64,000 nt of DNA from Pseudomonas alcaliphila JAB1 (GTDB lineage Bacteria > Pseudomonadota > Gammaproteobacteria > Pseudomonadales > Pseudomonadaceae), in contig NZ_CP016162.1 in the NCBI RefSeq assembly GCF_001941865.1, positions 124,001 to 188,000 on the forward strand, given 5' to 3'. The position numbers were made by a program, and so were the translations under genes. The notes beneath the pieces are model-generated. The model had not been told where the DNA came from, did not search any database, and saw only the letters and a program-made list of their open reading frames with translations. This document shows positions 50,016 to 59,653 of this stretch, in pieces; within the stretch, counting starts at the first letter, position 1, and the number at the start of each line of letters is the position of its first letter.

Positions 50016-50984
50016 ATGAAACTGAAGCGTTTGATGGCGGCCCTGACTTTCGCCGCCGCTGGCGTAAGCGCCGTATCTGCTGTAGCCGCCGTCGACCCGG
50101 CTCTGCCGAACTACGAAAAGACTTCCGGTGTGTCGGGCAACCTGTCCAGCGTCGGTTCCGATTCGCTGGCCAACCTGATGACCCTGTGGGCAGAAGAGTT
50201 CAAGAAGAACTACCCCAACGTGAACATCCAGATCCAGGCCGCTGGTTCTTCCACTGCGCCCCCCGCGCTGACCGAAGGCACCGCCAACATGGGCCCGATG
50301 AGCCGTCCGATGAAGGACAGCGAAATCCAGGCTTTCGAAGAGAAGTACGGCTACAAGCCGACCGCCGTTCCGGTAGCGATCGACGCCCTGGCTGTGTTCG
50401 TACACAAGGACAACCCGATCAAGTCGCTGTCCATCGAGCAGGTCGACGCGATTTTCTCCAGCACCCGTCTGTGCGGTAATGACAAGGACATCAAGACCTG
50501 GGGTGATCTCGGTCTGACCGGCGAGTGGGCAAGCAAGCCGCTGCAGCTGTTCGGTCGTAACTCGGTATCCGGCACCTACGGATACTTCAAGGAAGAAGCC
50601 CTGTGCAAAGGCGACTTCAAATCCAACGTCAACGAGCAGCCGGGTTCGGCTTCTGTGGTGCAGTCGATCTCCAGCACCCTGAACGCCATTGGCTACTCGG
50701 GTATTGGCTACCGTACCTCCAGCGTTCGCGCCGTACCGCTGTCCAAGAAGGGCGGTGAAGCCTTCGAAGCCTCGGAAGAAAACGCCCTGGCTGGCAAGTT
50801 CCCGCTGGCTCGCTTCTTCTACGTCTACGTCAACAAGGCACCGAACCAGCCGCTGAGCCCGCTGGATGCCGAGTTCATCAAGCTGGTGCTGTCCAAGCAG
50901 GGCCAGGACGTCGTGATGAAAGACGGTTACATCCCGCTGCCGTCCAAGGTAGCCGAGAAAGCGATGAAGGAACTGGGCCTGTAA
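50016..50984 (+). CDS. pstS: Phosphate ABC transporter periplasmic binding protein
   Basis: The 322-residue protein has a signal peptide (about 1-24, ends AVAAVDP) and the PstS fold: [20 protein letters not shown], the phosphate-binding [20 protein letters not shown], and [19 protein letters not shown]. It belongs to the Pseudomonas PstS type with a long [19 protein letters not shown]. It captures phosphate in the periplasm for PstCAB. CTAGGAGCAAGGC precedes the ATG. Hairpins after the gene separate it from pstC. Confidence 0.95.
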   Translation: MKLKRLMAALTFAAAGVSAVSAVAAVDPALPNYEKTSGVSGNLSSVGSDSLANLMTLWAEEFKKNYPNVNIQIQAAGSSTAPPALTEGTANMGPMSRPMKDSEIQAFEEKYGYKPTAVPVAIDALAVFVHKDNPIKSLSIEQVDAIFSSTRLCGNDKDIKTWGDLGLTGEWASKPLQLFGRNSVSGTYGYFKEEALCKGDFKSNVNEQPGSASVVQSISSTLNAIGYSGIGYRTSSVRAVPLSKKGGEAFEASEENALAGKFPLARFFYVYVNKAPNQPLSPLDAEFIKLVLSKQGQDVVMKDGYIPLPSKVAEKAMKELGL

Positions 50985-50998
50985 GGCTTCCAGTGTGA

Positions 50999-51060
50999 TG
51001 GCCTGGCTCTGGTAGCCAGGCCATTCGACGAACCCGCCACCTTATGGGTGGCGGGCTTCG
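50999..51060 (+). promoter_or_regulatory. Two hairpins between pstS and pstC (attenuator or 3' stabiliser)
   Basis: The first stem TGGCCTGGCT/AGCCAGGCCA (50999-51023) is perfect over 10 bp. The second pairs AACCCGCCACC with GGGTGGCGGGCTT (about 51030-51058). Neither has a long T run. They would let the pstS message accumulate above the rest of the operon. Confidence 0.65.
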
Positions 51061-51073
51061 TCATGTCAGCAGG

Positions 51074-51091
51074 CTGTAATCTTTCTGTCAC
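51074..51091 (+). promoter_or_regulatory. Pho box of pstC
   Basis: CTGTAAT-CTTT-CTGTCAC (51074-51091) fits the PhoB consensus at nearly every fixed position. It lies 72 bp ahead of the chosen pstC start, so pstC has its own phosphate-controlled promoter besides readthrough from pstS. Confidence 0.72.
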
Positions 51092-51162
51092 ACAAGCTCG
51101 CTAAATTGACAAGCCTGGGCAGCCGTATGCGCTGCAATCAAGCTCGCGCAGAGACTTCTCGC

Positions 51163-53448
51163 ATGAATGACTTGGCAAACGAATCCATGAACCGTTCGCA
51201 GAATCCGCTAGGGATCGACTTCAATACGCCTGCACTGCAACGCAAGCGCCGTATGCGCGCGTTGAAGGATCGTATGGCGCGTTGGTATGTCTCCATCGGT
51301 GGTCTGGCGGTTCTGGGCGCCATCACCCTGATCTTCTTCTATCTCGCCCACGTTGTGCTGCCCATGTTCCAGGGCGCTGAGCTGACCTCTCGCCAGGCTC
51401 AGCAACCGGCCTGGCTGGCTGAGGCGCAAGCGCCGTTGATGCTGGCCATCGAGGAACAGAACCAGGTGGCCATGCGCCTGGACGCTTCCGGTGCCGTGCA
51501 GTTCTTCGAACTCAAGACCGGCGAAGCCCTGCAGCGTCTGCAGTTGCCGTTGCCGCAGGGTGTTTCGGTTGCGTCCGTCAGCCAGGATCAGCCAGGCACG
51601 CGCCGCGTGGTACTGGGCCTGTCCAACGGCCAGGCGCTGATCATTCAGCACAACTACAAGATCAGCTACCCGGACAACGTGCGCACGATCGCACCACAGA
51701 TCGAGTACCCCTACGGTGAGGCAGCTATCGAAGTCGATCCGCAAGGACGACCACTCGAGCACATCGCCATCAACCTCAACAGCGGTACGCTGATGCTGGC
51801 CGGCTCCACCGGCAATGAGCTGCACCTGATCAGCCTGAGCCGTGAAGAGAACCTGTTCACCGGCGAGGTGAGCGTCAGTGAGGAGCGCATCAACCTGCCG
51901 CAGATCGGTGAGCCGATCAGCCAGCTGATTCTCGACCCGCGTCAGATGTGGTTGTACGTATTCAACGGCAGCTCCAGTGCCGACGTTTTCGACCTGCGCA
52001 AGCGCAGCCTCAATGGTCGTTACGAGCTGCTCAAGGATGCTTCCAACAGTGTGACTAGCGCCACCAGCCTGCTCGGCGGTATCTCGATCATGATCGGTGA
52101 CGCCAAGGGCGGCATCCAGCAGTGGTTCATGGTGCGTGACAAGGACGGGAAGTCCACTTTCCAGTCGATTCGCAGCTTCCAGCTTGGCGACAGCGCGATC
52201 ACCCAGATTCTGCCGGAGGAGCGTCGCAAGGGCTTCATGGCGCTGGATGCCGACGGTCGTCTGGGCATCTTCCACAGCACAGCGCACCGTACGCTGCTCA
52301 AGCAGCAAGTCGCCGAAGGCAGCGCCATCGCTGCTCTGTCGCCACGCGCCAGTCGTGTACTGGTCGAATCGGACGGCAAGTTGCAGCGTTTCCTGGTCGA
52401 CAACCCGCACCCGGAAATCTCCTGGAGTTCGCTGTGGGGCAAGGTCTGGTACGAAAGCTATCCGGAGCCTGACTATGTCTGGCAGTCGACCTCGGCCAAC
52501 ACCGATTTCGAGGCCAAGCTGAGCCTCTCGCCGCTGGCCTTCGGTACGCTCAAGGCGGCCTTCTACGCCATGTTGCTGGCTGCTCCGTTGGCCATCGCGG
52601 CAGCGATTTACACCGCCTACTTCATGGCGCCGCGCATGCGCACCAAGGTCAAGCCGGTGATCGAGCTGATGGAGGCGCTGCCGACGGTGATTCTCGGCTT
52701 CTTTGCCGGTCTGTTCCTCGCGCCGTTTTTGGAGAACCACTTACCCGGCATCTTCAGCCTGTTGTTGCTGACGCCGGTAGGCATTCTGCTGTTCGGTTTC
52801 CTCTGGACCAAGCTGCCTGAGTCCATCCGCCATCGCGTTCCCGAGGGCTGGGAAGCGGCGCTGCTGATTCCGGTCGTGATTGTCGTGGGCTGGTTCTCCA
52901 TCGGCATCAGTGGTCATCTGGAAAACTGGCTGTTCGGCGGCAACATGCGCCTGTGGCTGTCCAACGACCTGGGCATTCCCTTCGACCAGCGCAACGCCCT
53001 GGTGGTGGGCCTGGCGATGGGCTTCGCGGTGATCCCGAACATCTACTCCATCGCCGAAGACGCCGTGTTCAGTGTGCCCAAGAGCCTGACTTTCGGCTCC
53101 CTGGCCCTCGGTGCGACGCCCTGGCAGACCCTGACCCGCGTGGTGATTCTCACCGCCAGCCCGGGCATCTTCTCGGCGCTGATGATCGGCATGGGCCGCG
53201 CGGTGGGCGAGACCATGATCGTACTGATGGCCACCGGCAACACGCCGATCATGGACATGAATATCTTCGAAGGCATGCGCACCCTGGCGGCCAACGTCGC
53301 GGTGGAAATGCCCGAGTCTGAGGTTGGCGGCACTCACTATCGTGTGTTGTTCCTGGCCGCCATGGTGCTGCTGTTGTTCACCTTCGTCATGAACACCCTG
53401 GCCGAGCTGATTCGTCAGCGTCTGCGCACCAAGTATTCGTCGCTGTAA
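51163..53448 (+). CDS. pstC: Phosphate ABC transporter permease PstC, enlarged form
   Basis: The 761-residue inner-membrane protein is far larger than the ~320-residue enterobacterial PstC. After a first helix (about 45-70) comes a periplasmic region of about 380 residues with beta-propeller-like repeats (GTLMLAGSTGNELHLISLSR; LGIFHSTAHRTLLKQQVAEG), then the permease core with the ABC loop GATPWQTLTRVVILTASPGI and GRAVGETMIVLMATGNTP. It imports phosphate with PstA and PstB. I chose ATG 51163; 51187 is an alternative. Large PstC is known in Pseudomonas. Confidence 0.9.
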   Translation: MNDLANESMNRSQNPLGIDFNTPALQRKRRMRALKDRMARWYVSIGGLAVLGAITLIFFYLAHVVLPMFQGAELTSRQAQQPAWLAEAQAPLMLAIEEQNQVAMRLDASGAVQFFELKTGEALQRLQLPLPQGVSVASVSQDQPGTRRVVLGLSNGQALIIQHNYKISYPDNVRTIAPQIEYPYGEAAIEVDPQGRPLEHIAINLNSGTLMLAGSTGNELHLISLSREENLFTGEVSVSEERINLPQIGEPISQLILDPRQMWLYVFNGSSSADVFDLRKRSLNGRYELLKDASNSVTSATSLLGGISIMIGDAKGGIQQWFMVRDKDGKSTFQSIRSFQLGDSAITQILPEERRKGFMALDADGRLGIFHSTAHRTLLKQQVAEGSAIAALSPRASRVLVESDGKLQRFLVDNPHPEISWSSLWGKVWYESYPEPDYVWQSTSANTDFEAKLSLSPLAFGTLKAAFYAMLLAAPLAIAAAIYTAYFMAPRMRTKVKPVIELMEALPTVILGFFAGLFLAPFLENHLPGIFSLLLLTPVGILLFGFLWTKLPESIRHRVPEGWEAALLIPVVIVVGWFSIGISGHLENWLFGGNMRLWLSNDLGIPFDQRNALVVGLAMGFAVIPNIYSIAEDAVFSVPKSLTFGSLALGATPWQTLTRVVILTASPGIFSALMIGMGRAVGETMIVLMATGNTPIMDMNIFEGMRTLAANVAVEMPESEVGGTHYRVLFLAAMVLLLFTFVMNTLAELIRQRLRTKYSSL

Positions 53449-53476
53449 AACATGCCTGCGCAGCAGGCCAACTGAT

Positions 53477-53590
53477 GCCCCTCTCCCTCCGGGAGAGGGT
53501 GCCCGAAGGGCGGGAGAGGGCGTTGCGGCCGCGTGCCATAACCCTCACCCCCAGCCCCACTCCCATGCATGGGAGCGGGGAGGTAAAGAA
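53477..53590. repeat. Intergenic repeat between pstC and pstA
   Basis: CCCTCTCCCTCCGGGAGAGG forms a hairpin, then GGTGCCCGAAGGGCGGGAGA repeats the tract seen at 26405-26430. A second hairpin CCCACTCCCATGCATGGGAG follows with CCCTCACCCCCAGCCC, as at 2106. The repeats sit within an operon, where they could lower downstream expression. Confidence 0.75.
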
Positions 53591-53614
53591 TGATTTCATT
53601 CAAGGTGTGATGCC

Positions 53615-55282
53615 GTGAAACAGAACAACCTGAAATCCTGGTACAAGAGCGGCGCTCCGGGCGTGTGGATGAGCGGTGGCGCGGTTGCCATCGCCATCAT
53701 CATGACCCTCGGTCTGCTGGCAGTGATTGCCTCTCGCGGCCTCGGCCACTTCTGGCCGGCAGATATTCTCGAAGCCGACTACCAGGTGCCTGGCCAGGAA
53801 GCCCGGGTGATGCTGGGTGAGGTGGTGCAGGTCGAGGAAGTGCCACGTGCACGTCTCGCCGCAGCCGGCCTGCCGGTGGCCGAAGGTGGCGAATTCATGA
53901 CCCGCGAATTGCTCAAGGTGGGTAACCGCGAGCTGTTCGGTGCCGACTTCACCTGGGTGGTTGGCGAGTGGCTGAGCAACCCGCGCAAGCCGGCCGGCAT
54001 CACCGTGCTGGAGCGCCGCGAGTGGGGCAACTTCTACGGCAACCTGGTCAACGTCAAGGAAAGTGGCCAGGTGGTCGCCGAGGGCGATGCGGCCTGGGCT
54101 GCATTGCAGGAGCGCCTGGATCGCGTCGACGACCTGCACGCACAGCTGGTGCGTCTGGAGAAGAAGGACATCGGCCGTATCAACCATGGCCTGGAGCGCA
54201 TCCGTCTGGAAGGCCGCAAGCTGCAGTTGCAGGACAAGCTGGACGCTGCTGCCCAGGCTGACATGGATGCCCGTCGCGATGCCTTGAATGCCGAGTACAA
54301 GGTGCTCGAAGAGCGCATGGTGGCGCTGACCCAGCAGATCAATCGCGACAGCGTGACCCTGGCCGCCAGCGATGGACGCCAGACCGAAATCGAACTGGGC
54401 AAGATCGTCCGCGCCTTCCGCCCGAACGCCATGAGCACCGTCGACAAGCTCGGCTTCTATGCCATGAAACTGTGGGAATTCGTCAGCGACGAGCCGCGTG
54501 AGGCCAACACCGAAGGCGGTATCTTCCCGGCGATCTTCGGCACCGTACTGATGGTCATGCTGATGGCGGTGATCGTTACCCCATTTGGCGTGATCGCCGC
54601 GGTCTACCTGCGTGAATACGCGCATCAGGGCGCACTGACCCGGGTGATCCGCATCGCGGTGAACAACCTGGCCGGCGTACCGTCGATCGTCTATGGCGTG
54701 TTCGGCCTGGGCTTCTTCGTCTACGTGCTGGGTGGCTCGATCGACCAGCTGTTCTTCCCCGAGTCCGCTCCGGCGCCGACCTTCGGCACCCCGGGCCTGA
54801 TGTGGGCCTCGTTGACCCTGGCGATCCTCACCCTGCCGGTGGTCATCGTCGCCACCGAGGAAGGCCTGGCGCGTATTCCGCGTGCAGTACGTGAAGGTTC
54901 GCTGGCGCTTGGCGCGACCAAGGCCGAGACGCTGTGGAAGGTGGTCATCCCGATGGCCAGCCCGGCGATGATGACCGGCCTGATCCTGGCCGTGGCACGT
55001 GCCGCCGGTGAGGTGGCGCCGCTGATGCTGGTGGGTGTGGTGAAACTGGCGCCGACCCTGCCGCTCAACGGTAACTACCCTTACCTGCACCTGGATCAGA
55101 AGATCATGCACCTGGGCTTTCACATCTACGACGTCGGCTTCCAGAGCCCCAACGTCGAGGCTGCGCGCCCGCTGGTTTACGCCACTGCGTTGCTGCTGGT
55201 GATCGTTATCGCCCTGCTCAACCTGACTGCGGTCTATATCCGTAACCACCTGCGCGAGAAGTACAAGGCGCTGGATCACTAA
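53615..55282 (+). CDS. pstA: Phosphate ABC transporter permease PstA, enlarged form
   Basis: The 555-residue protein is also long for its family (about 300 in E. coli). The first helix (about 20-45) is followed by a periplasmic insert of about 220 residues with a coiled coil (AALQERLDRVDDLHAQLVRL; LEGRKLQLQDKLDAAAQADM). The permease core carries the ABC loop GSLALGATKAETLWKVVIPM and RAAGEVAPLMLVGVVKLAP. The start at 53615 is GTG, after TTCAAGGTGTGATGCC. Hairpins GCGCACCGCCGGTGCGC separate it from pstB by 66 bp. Confidence 0.92.
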   Translation: MKQNNLKSWYKSGAPGVWMSGGAVAIAIIMTLGLLAVIASRGLGHFWPADILEADYQVPGQEARVMLGEVVQVEEVPRARLAAAGLPVAEGGEFMTRELLKVGNRELFGADFTWVVGEWLSNPRKPAGITVLERREWGNFYGNLVNVKESGQVVAEGDAAWAALQERLDRVDDLHAQLVRLEKKDIGRINHGLERIRLEGRKLQLQDKLDAAAQADMDARRDALNAEYKVLEERMVALTQQINRDSVTLAASDGRQTEIELGKIVRAFRPNAMSTVDKLGFYAMKLWEFVSDEPREANTEGGIFPAIFGTVLMVMLMAVIVTPFGVIAAVYLREYAHQGALTRVIRIAVNNLAGVPSIVYGVFGLGFFVYVLGGSIDQLFFPESAPAPTFGTPGLMWASLTLAILTLPVVIVATEEGLARIPRAVREGSLALGATKAETLWKVVIPMASPAMMTGLILAVARAAGEVAPLMLVGVVKLAPTLPLNGNYPYLHLDQKIMHLGFHIYDVGFQSPNVEAARPLVYATALLLVIVIALLNLTAVYIRNHLREKYKALDH

Positions 55283-55348
55283 CGCAGCTACGAGTCGCGC
55301 ACCGCCGGTGCGCAGCTTGCAGCTTGTAGCTACGAACGGAGTGAGTTT

Positions 55349-56182
55349 ATGCAACACGAAACCCATACCCACGGTATCGATCTGGCCGCCCTCGGCCGTG
55401 ACAAGCAGAGTCTCAACCTGGCCAACGAGACCACGGCCATCGAAGTGCCGGGTCTGAACCTGTACTACGGCCAGAAGCAGGCGCTGTTCGACGTCAAGAT
55501 GGATATCCCCAAGCAGCGCGTGACCGCCTTCATCGGCCCGTCCGGCTGCGGCAAGTCGACCCTGCTGCGCACCTTCAACCGCATGAACGACCTGGTCGAC
55601 GGTTGCCGTGTGGAAGGCGAGATCAACATCGACGGGCGCAATATCTACCGCAAGGGCGAGGACGTGGCCGAGCTGCGTCGCCGCGTCGGCATGGTGTTCC
55701 AGAAGCCCAACCCCTTCCCCAAGAGCATCTACGAGAACGTGGTGTATGGCCTGCGTATCCAGGGCATCAACAGCAAGCGCGTACTCGACGAGGCGGTGGA
55801 GTGGGCACTGAAGAGCGCCGCGTTGTGGGATGAGGTCAAGGACCGTCTGCACGATTCGGCCCTCGGCCTGTCCGGCGGTCAGCAGCAGCGTCTGGTGATA
55901 GCCCGTACCGTGGCCGTGCAGCCGGAAGTGCTGCTGCTCGACGAACCCTGCTCGGCGCTGGACCCGATCTCCACGCTGAAGGTCGAAGAGCTGATCTACG
56001 AGCTCAAGAGCAAGTACACCATCGTCATCGTCACCCACAACATGCAGCAGGCGGCGCGCGTCTCCGACTACACCGCGTTCATGTACATGGGCAAGCTGAT
56101 CGAGTTCGGCGACACCGATACCCTGTTCACCAACCCGGCCAAGAAGCAGACTGAAGACTACATCACCGGTCGTTACGGCTAA
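55349..56182 (+). CDS. pstB: Phosphate ABC transporter ATP-binding protein
   Basis: The 277-residue ATPase drives phosphate import. Walker A is [20 protein letters not shown] near residue 67, the signature [18 protein letters not shown] near 177, Walker [16 protein letters not shown] and the switch His in [21 protein letters not shown] His-rich N-terminal extension ([16 protein letters not shown]) of about 25 residues precedes the ABC domain. ACGGAGTGAGTTT is the ribosome site. Confidence 0.97.
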   Translation: MQHETHTHGIDLAALGRDKQSLNLANETTAIEVPGLNLYYGQKQALFDVKMDIPKQRVTAFIGPSGCGKSTLLRTFNRMNDLVDGCRVEGEINIDGRNIYRKGEDVAELRRRVGMVFQKPNPFPKSIYENVVYGLRIQGINSKRVLDEAVEWALKSAALWDEVKDRLHDSALGLSGGQQQRLVIARTVAVQPEVLLLDEPCSALDPISTLKVEELIYELKSKYTIVIVTHNMQQAARVSDYTAFMYMGKLIEFGDTDTLFTNPAKKQTEDYITGRYG

Positions 56183-56344
56183 GGCCATGGCAAATACTCC
56201 CTGGCTTTGTCGGGCGCCGTACTGTCAGCGCGCGCCCTTCGCGCCAGAGAGCATTTTCCAAGGGCCTTAGTGCTGAAACTCAACGTGTAGGGTGCGCCGT
56301 TCGCACCATGGCCATCCAAGCCGGCAGCTTTCGCGGAGCGAAAC

Positions 56345-57073
56345 ATGATCAACAAAGACAACCTTACCCAGCACATCTCCCAGCAATTCAACGCCGAGCT
56401 GGAAGAAGTGCGCAGCCACCTGCTGGCCATGGGCGGCCTGGTGGAAAAGCAGGTCAACGACGCCGTCACCGCGCTGATCGAGGCCGACTCCGGCCTGGCC
56501 CAGCAGGTGCGCGAGATCGACGACCAGATCAACCAGATGGAGCGCAACATCGATGAGGAGTGCATCCGCATCCTCGCCCGCCGCCAGCCGGCGGCCTCCG
56601 ACCTGCGCTTGATCATCAGCATCTCCAAGTCGGTGATCGACCTGGAACGCATCGGCGACGAATCGACCAAGATCGCCAAGCGCGCCATCCTACTCAGCGA
56701 GGAAGGCGAGGCGCCCAAGGGTTACGTCGAGATCCGCCACATCGGCGACCAGGTGCGCAAGATGGTGCAGGAGGCGCTGGACGCCTTCGCCCGTTTCGAT
56801 GCCGACCTGGCCCTGTCGGTGGCGCAGTACGACAAGACCGTCGACCGCGAGTACAAGACCGCACTGCGTGAACTGGTCACCTACATGATGGAAGATCCGC
56901 GTTCGATCTCCCGCGTGCTCAATGTGATCTGGGCGCTGCGCTCGCTGGAACGTATCGGCGATCACGCGCGCAACATCGCCGAACTGGTGATCTACCTGGT
57001 GCGTGGTACCGATGTGCGCCATATCGGCCTGACCCGCATGCGTGAAGAGGTCGAGGGCAAGTCCAACGGCTGA
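56345..57073 (+). CDS. phoU: Phosphate regulator PhoU
   Basis: The 242-residue all-helical protein has the two PhoU three-helix bundles (about 15-100 and 120-210) with the metal-binding EANRD-like segments: LERIGDESTKIAKRAILLSE and LERIGDHARNIAELVIYLVR. It links PstB to PhoR and holds the Pho regulon off when phosphate is plentiful. The 162-bp gap after pstB holds TAGGGTGCGCC-type repeat pieces. A terminator follows. Confidence 0.95.
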   Translation: MINKDNLTQHISQQFNAELEEVRSHLLAMGGLVEKQVNDAVTALIEADSGLAQQVREIDDQINQMERNIDEECIRILARRQPAASDLRLIISISKSVIDLERIGDESTKIAKRAILLSEEGEAPKGYVEIRHIGDQVRKMVQEALDAFARFDADLALSVAQYDKTVDREYKTALRELVTYMMEDPRSISRVLNVIWALRSLERIGDHARNIAELVIYLVRGTDVRHIGLTRMREEVEGKSNG

Positions 57074-57090
57074 CGCCTGCTTCGTGCCGA

Positions 57091-57112
57091 CGGCCCGGGA
57101 CTTCCCGGGCCG
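57091..57112 (+). terminator. Terminator of the pst-phoU operon
   Basis: Stem CGGCCCGGGA/TCCCGGGCCG closing over a tight loop, then TTTCGTTT, 18 bases after the phoU stop codon. Confidence 0.85.
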
Positions 57113-57208
57113 TTTCGTTTGCGCGATTTGTTGCACGTCCGGCGTTTTCCGTTGGCCTTAGGCCACTGGCCATGACTATGCTTACCGCCATTCGTACAGG
57201 AGTGGCCG

Positions 57209-58117
57209 ATGAGCAAAGTCAGTGTGCTGGTGGTGGATGACGCGACCTTTATCCGTGATCTGGTCAAGAAAGGGCTGCGCGATAATTTCCCCGGCGTACA
57301 GATCGAGGAAGCGATCAATGGCCGCAAGGCCCAGCAAATGTTGAGCCGTCAGGTGGTCGACCTGATCCTCTGTGACTGGGAAATGCCGGAGATGTCCGGC
57401 CTCGAGCTGCTGACCTGGTGCCGCGAGCAGGACAACCTGAAAACCACGCCCTTCATCATGGTGACCAGCCGTGGTGACAAGGAGAACGTGGTGCAGGCGA
57501 TCCAGGCCGGTGTTTCCGACTACATCGGCAAACCCTTCTCCAACGAACAGCTGGTGACCAAGGTCAAAAAGGCCCTGCAACGCGCTGGCAAGCTGCAGGC
57601 GCTGATGTCCAGCGCGCCGTCGAAGATGCTGAGCACGGGTGGCTTCGCCAACGACTCGCTGGCCGCACTTACTGGCGGCAAGGCCGAGGTGGTCAAGACC
57701 AGTGCAGCAACGCCGGCAGCTGCCGTCCCTGCGGCACCGAGTGTCGCACCTGCCCCGGCCGCCGCAAGCAAGTCGCCGGCCGGTCGTGGCCAGGGTCAGC
57801 TGCGTTTACCGGCGGGCAGCATGGCCTGCGTGATCAAGGCGCTGAGCCTCAAGGAGGCACTGCTGGTGGTCAAGCGCACCGAGCAGCTGCCGCAGGTGCT
57901 GGAGAGTGCAGTGCTTGACCTGGAGCAGGGCGAAGCAGCGGAAACCGCGCGGCTCAATGGCTACCTGCACGCGGTGGCGGCATTCGAACCCAAACCCGAC
58001 AGCGAATGGCTGCAACTGACCTTTCGCTTCGTCGACCGCGATCCACAGAAGCTCGACTACCTGTCGCGGCTGATCGCCCGTGGCACCGCGCAGAAGCATT
58101 TCAGCCCCGGCGCGTAG
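57209..58117 (+). CDS. Response regulator with C-terminal unknown domain
   Basis: The 302-residue protein has an N-terminal receiver (1-125): VLVVDDATFIRDLVKKGLRD, phosphoacceptor in ILCDWEMPEMSG, and Lys in YIGKPFSNEQL. This is followed by an Ala/Pro-rich linker (about 150-195) and a domain of about 110 residues without a known name (MACVIKALSLKEALLVVKRT; LNGYLHAVAAFEPKPDSEWL). It has no HTH. It lies directly after phoU, as its relative does in P. aeruginosa. ACAGGAGTGGCCG precedes the ATG. Confidence 0.85.
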   Translation: MSKVSVLVVDDATFIRDLVKKGLRDNFPGVQIEEAINGRKAQQMLSRQVVDLILCDWEMPEMSGLELLTWCREQDNLKTTPFIMVTSRGDKENVVQAIQAGVSDYIGKPFSNEQLVTKVKKALQRAGKLQALMSSAPSKMLSTGGFANDSLAALTGGKAEVVKTSAATPAAAVPAAPSVAPAPAAASKSPAGRGQGQLRLPAGSMACVIKALSLKEALLVVKRTEQLPQVLESAVLDLEQGEAAETARLNGYLHAVAAFEPKPDSEWLQLTFRFVDRDPQKLDYLSRLIARGTAQKHFSPGA

Positions 58118-58407
58118 TGTCACGACAGCGATCATCTGTATCTGCTCGGAGGCTCTGGGTGGCGCGGGTCGCCCGGCGATGTCCCCGCACCATCTTCTGC
58201 TACGCATTGCCTCGGCGTACGCCGTTATCTTCCTCGCTGACACGCTGCTGGGCTTGCCAACCCGTAGCCCGGGTGCAATCCAGGGCGCTATGCCGACCAA
58301 TGGCGGTGAGCCGGTTCACAGCCTGACGGTCGGTGTCTCGCGCACTCCGTGCTGCGCTGCTAGTCTTGCTAACCCGGATATCAAAAAGCCATAAGATCCG
58401 AGTCGTT
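58118..58407 (+). other. Intergenic region ahead of the M23 peptidase gene
   Basis: No gene is seen. Near its end, TTGCTA, 18 bp, CATAAG is a weak promoter match for the peptidase gene. GTAGCCCGGGTGCAATCC at about 58265-58282 is a decayed half of the REP-like repeat. Confidence 0.45.
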
Positions 58408-59304
58408 ATGCTAGGGCGTCTGATTATTCTCTGCAGTCTGCTGGTCTTTTGCGGCCAGGCCGCTGCGCTGACCATCTACAAGTACGTCGACAAGAACGGC
58501 GTGGTCACCTATAGCGATCAGGCTGCGCCCGGCGCGCAGGTGTTCGTGTTCAACGACCGCATGGTCGAGCGCCTGGACAACCAGGTGAAGCTGGAAACCA
58601 AGAAGCACGAAGCCGGCGAGACCCTGCTGATTCGCAATGACCTGTACGCCCCGGTGGAAATCGAACTGCGGCTGGAACAGGTACAGAACGCCATTGGCGC
58701 GCCGGACAAACCGATTCGCTGGGTGCTGCCACCGCGCAGCAATATCCGCCTGGCTACCCTCACCGCGCAGGACGCCTCCAAGCCGCTGCGCTACAAACCC
58801 AGGTTGCGCTACGCCCTCGGTGATCCGCGCCTGCAGCCGAGCATCCATCGTTATCCGCTGCCCTGGCGTGGCGGTCCGTTCCGTCAGACCCAGGGCGCCA
58901 ACGGCACCTACAGTCATTTCACGCCCAAGGGCCGCTATGCGGTGGACATCGCCATGCCCGAGGGCACGCCCATCGTCGCCGCGCGCGGTGGTGTGGTGGT
59001 CAAGACCGAGAACCAGCAGAGCGGTCGCGGCAACAACCCGGCCGGCAACTTCGTGCGCATCCTGCATGACGACGGCACCATGGGCGTTTACCTGCACCTG
59101 ATGAAGGGCTCGGTCAGCGTGCGTGAAGGCCAGCGGGTGGAGACCGGCAGCCTGTTGGCGCGCTCCGGCAACACCGGCAACAGCACCGGCCCGCACCTGC
59201 ATTTCGTGGTGCAGCGCAACGTCGGTCTGGCCGTCGAGTCCATTCCCTTCAACTTCCGTCAGCCGGTCAACAGCCTGCCGAACTTCGCCGTCGGCGGCGA
59301 ATAG
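58408..59304 (+). CDS. M23-family metallopeptidase with DUF4124 domain
   Basis: The 298-residue exported protein has a signal peptide (about 1-21, ends GQAAAL), an N-terminal DUF4124 piece (TIYKYVDKNGVVTYSDQAAP), a middle domain, and an M23 LytM domain (about 155-285). Zinc ligands are in YSHFTPKGRYAVDIAMPEGT (His and Asp) and NSTGPHLHFVVQ (HxH). It is therefore likely an active peptidoglycan endopeptidase. The start ATG 58408 gives MLGRLIILCSLLVFCGQAAA. Confidence 0.9.
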   Translation: MLGRLIILCSLLVFCGQAAALTIYKYVDKNGVVTYSDQAAPGAQVFVFNDRMVERLDNQVKLETKKHEAGETLLIRNDLYAPVEIELRLEQVQNAIGAPDKPIRWVLPPRSNIRLATLTAQDASKPLRYKPRLRYALGDPRLQPSIHRYPLPWRGGPFRQTQGANGTYSHFTPKGRYAVDIAMPEGTPIVAARGGVVVKTENQQSGRGNNPAGNFVRILHDDGTMGVYLHLMKGSVSVREGQRVETGSLLARSGNTGNSTGPHLHFVVQRNVGLAVESIPFNFRQPVNSLPNFAVGGE

Positions 59305-59610
59305 CTCGGCAAGGCCTGCCGGCTACGTTCTTTCCCCGGATATCGTTCCAGCGTTTTTGCGCGCCCGCGCATTCCTGGCGCTTCCCCTGTTGCGCGCACC
59401 GCGTCACTGCTGATGCTGTGGTTTGCCCCTCCCTGCGGCGTTTTCCTTAAGTCACCCCCCTGTGCTGTCGCCTTTGTAATCGGTACGTCCGCCGCCAGCG
59501 CGACGCAGGCGGAAGTTGGCCTTCCGCTCATCGTTCAGCAGTGTGCAAGCGGAAAGGATCTTTCACCTGGCGGAACGCCTAGAGCCCTCTAAATCAATGG
59601 TTTCAGCTGT

Positions 59611-59625
59611 TGGCACCGCTATTGC
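59611..59625 (+). promoter_or_regulatory. Sigma-54 promoter upstream of the fliD remnant
   Basis: TGGCACCGCTATTGC matches the sigma-54 consensus with GG and GC 10 bp apart, preceded by T. It lies 29 bp ahead of the ATG of a truncated fliD. The 300 bases before it, from 59305, hold no gene. Sigma-54 control is normal for early and middle flagellar genes in Pseudomonas. Confidence 0.7.
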
Positions 59626-59653
59626 TATCTCACAGGAAAACGGGTGTCCGACT

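Noticed and set aside
53600-56188. An 862-codon open frame on the minus strand across pstA and pstB
   Set aside because: It spans two well-supported genes and their gap; its composition is that of antisense of high-GC codons, with no recognisable motif.
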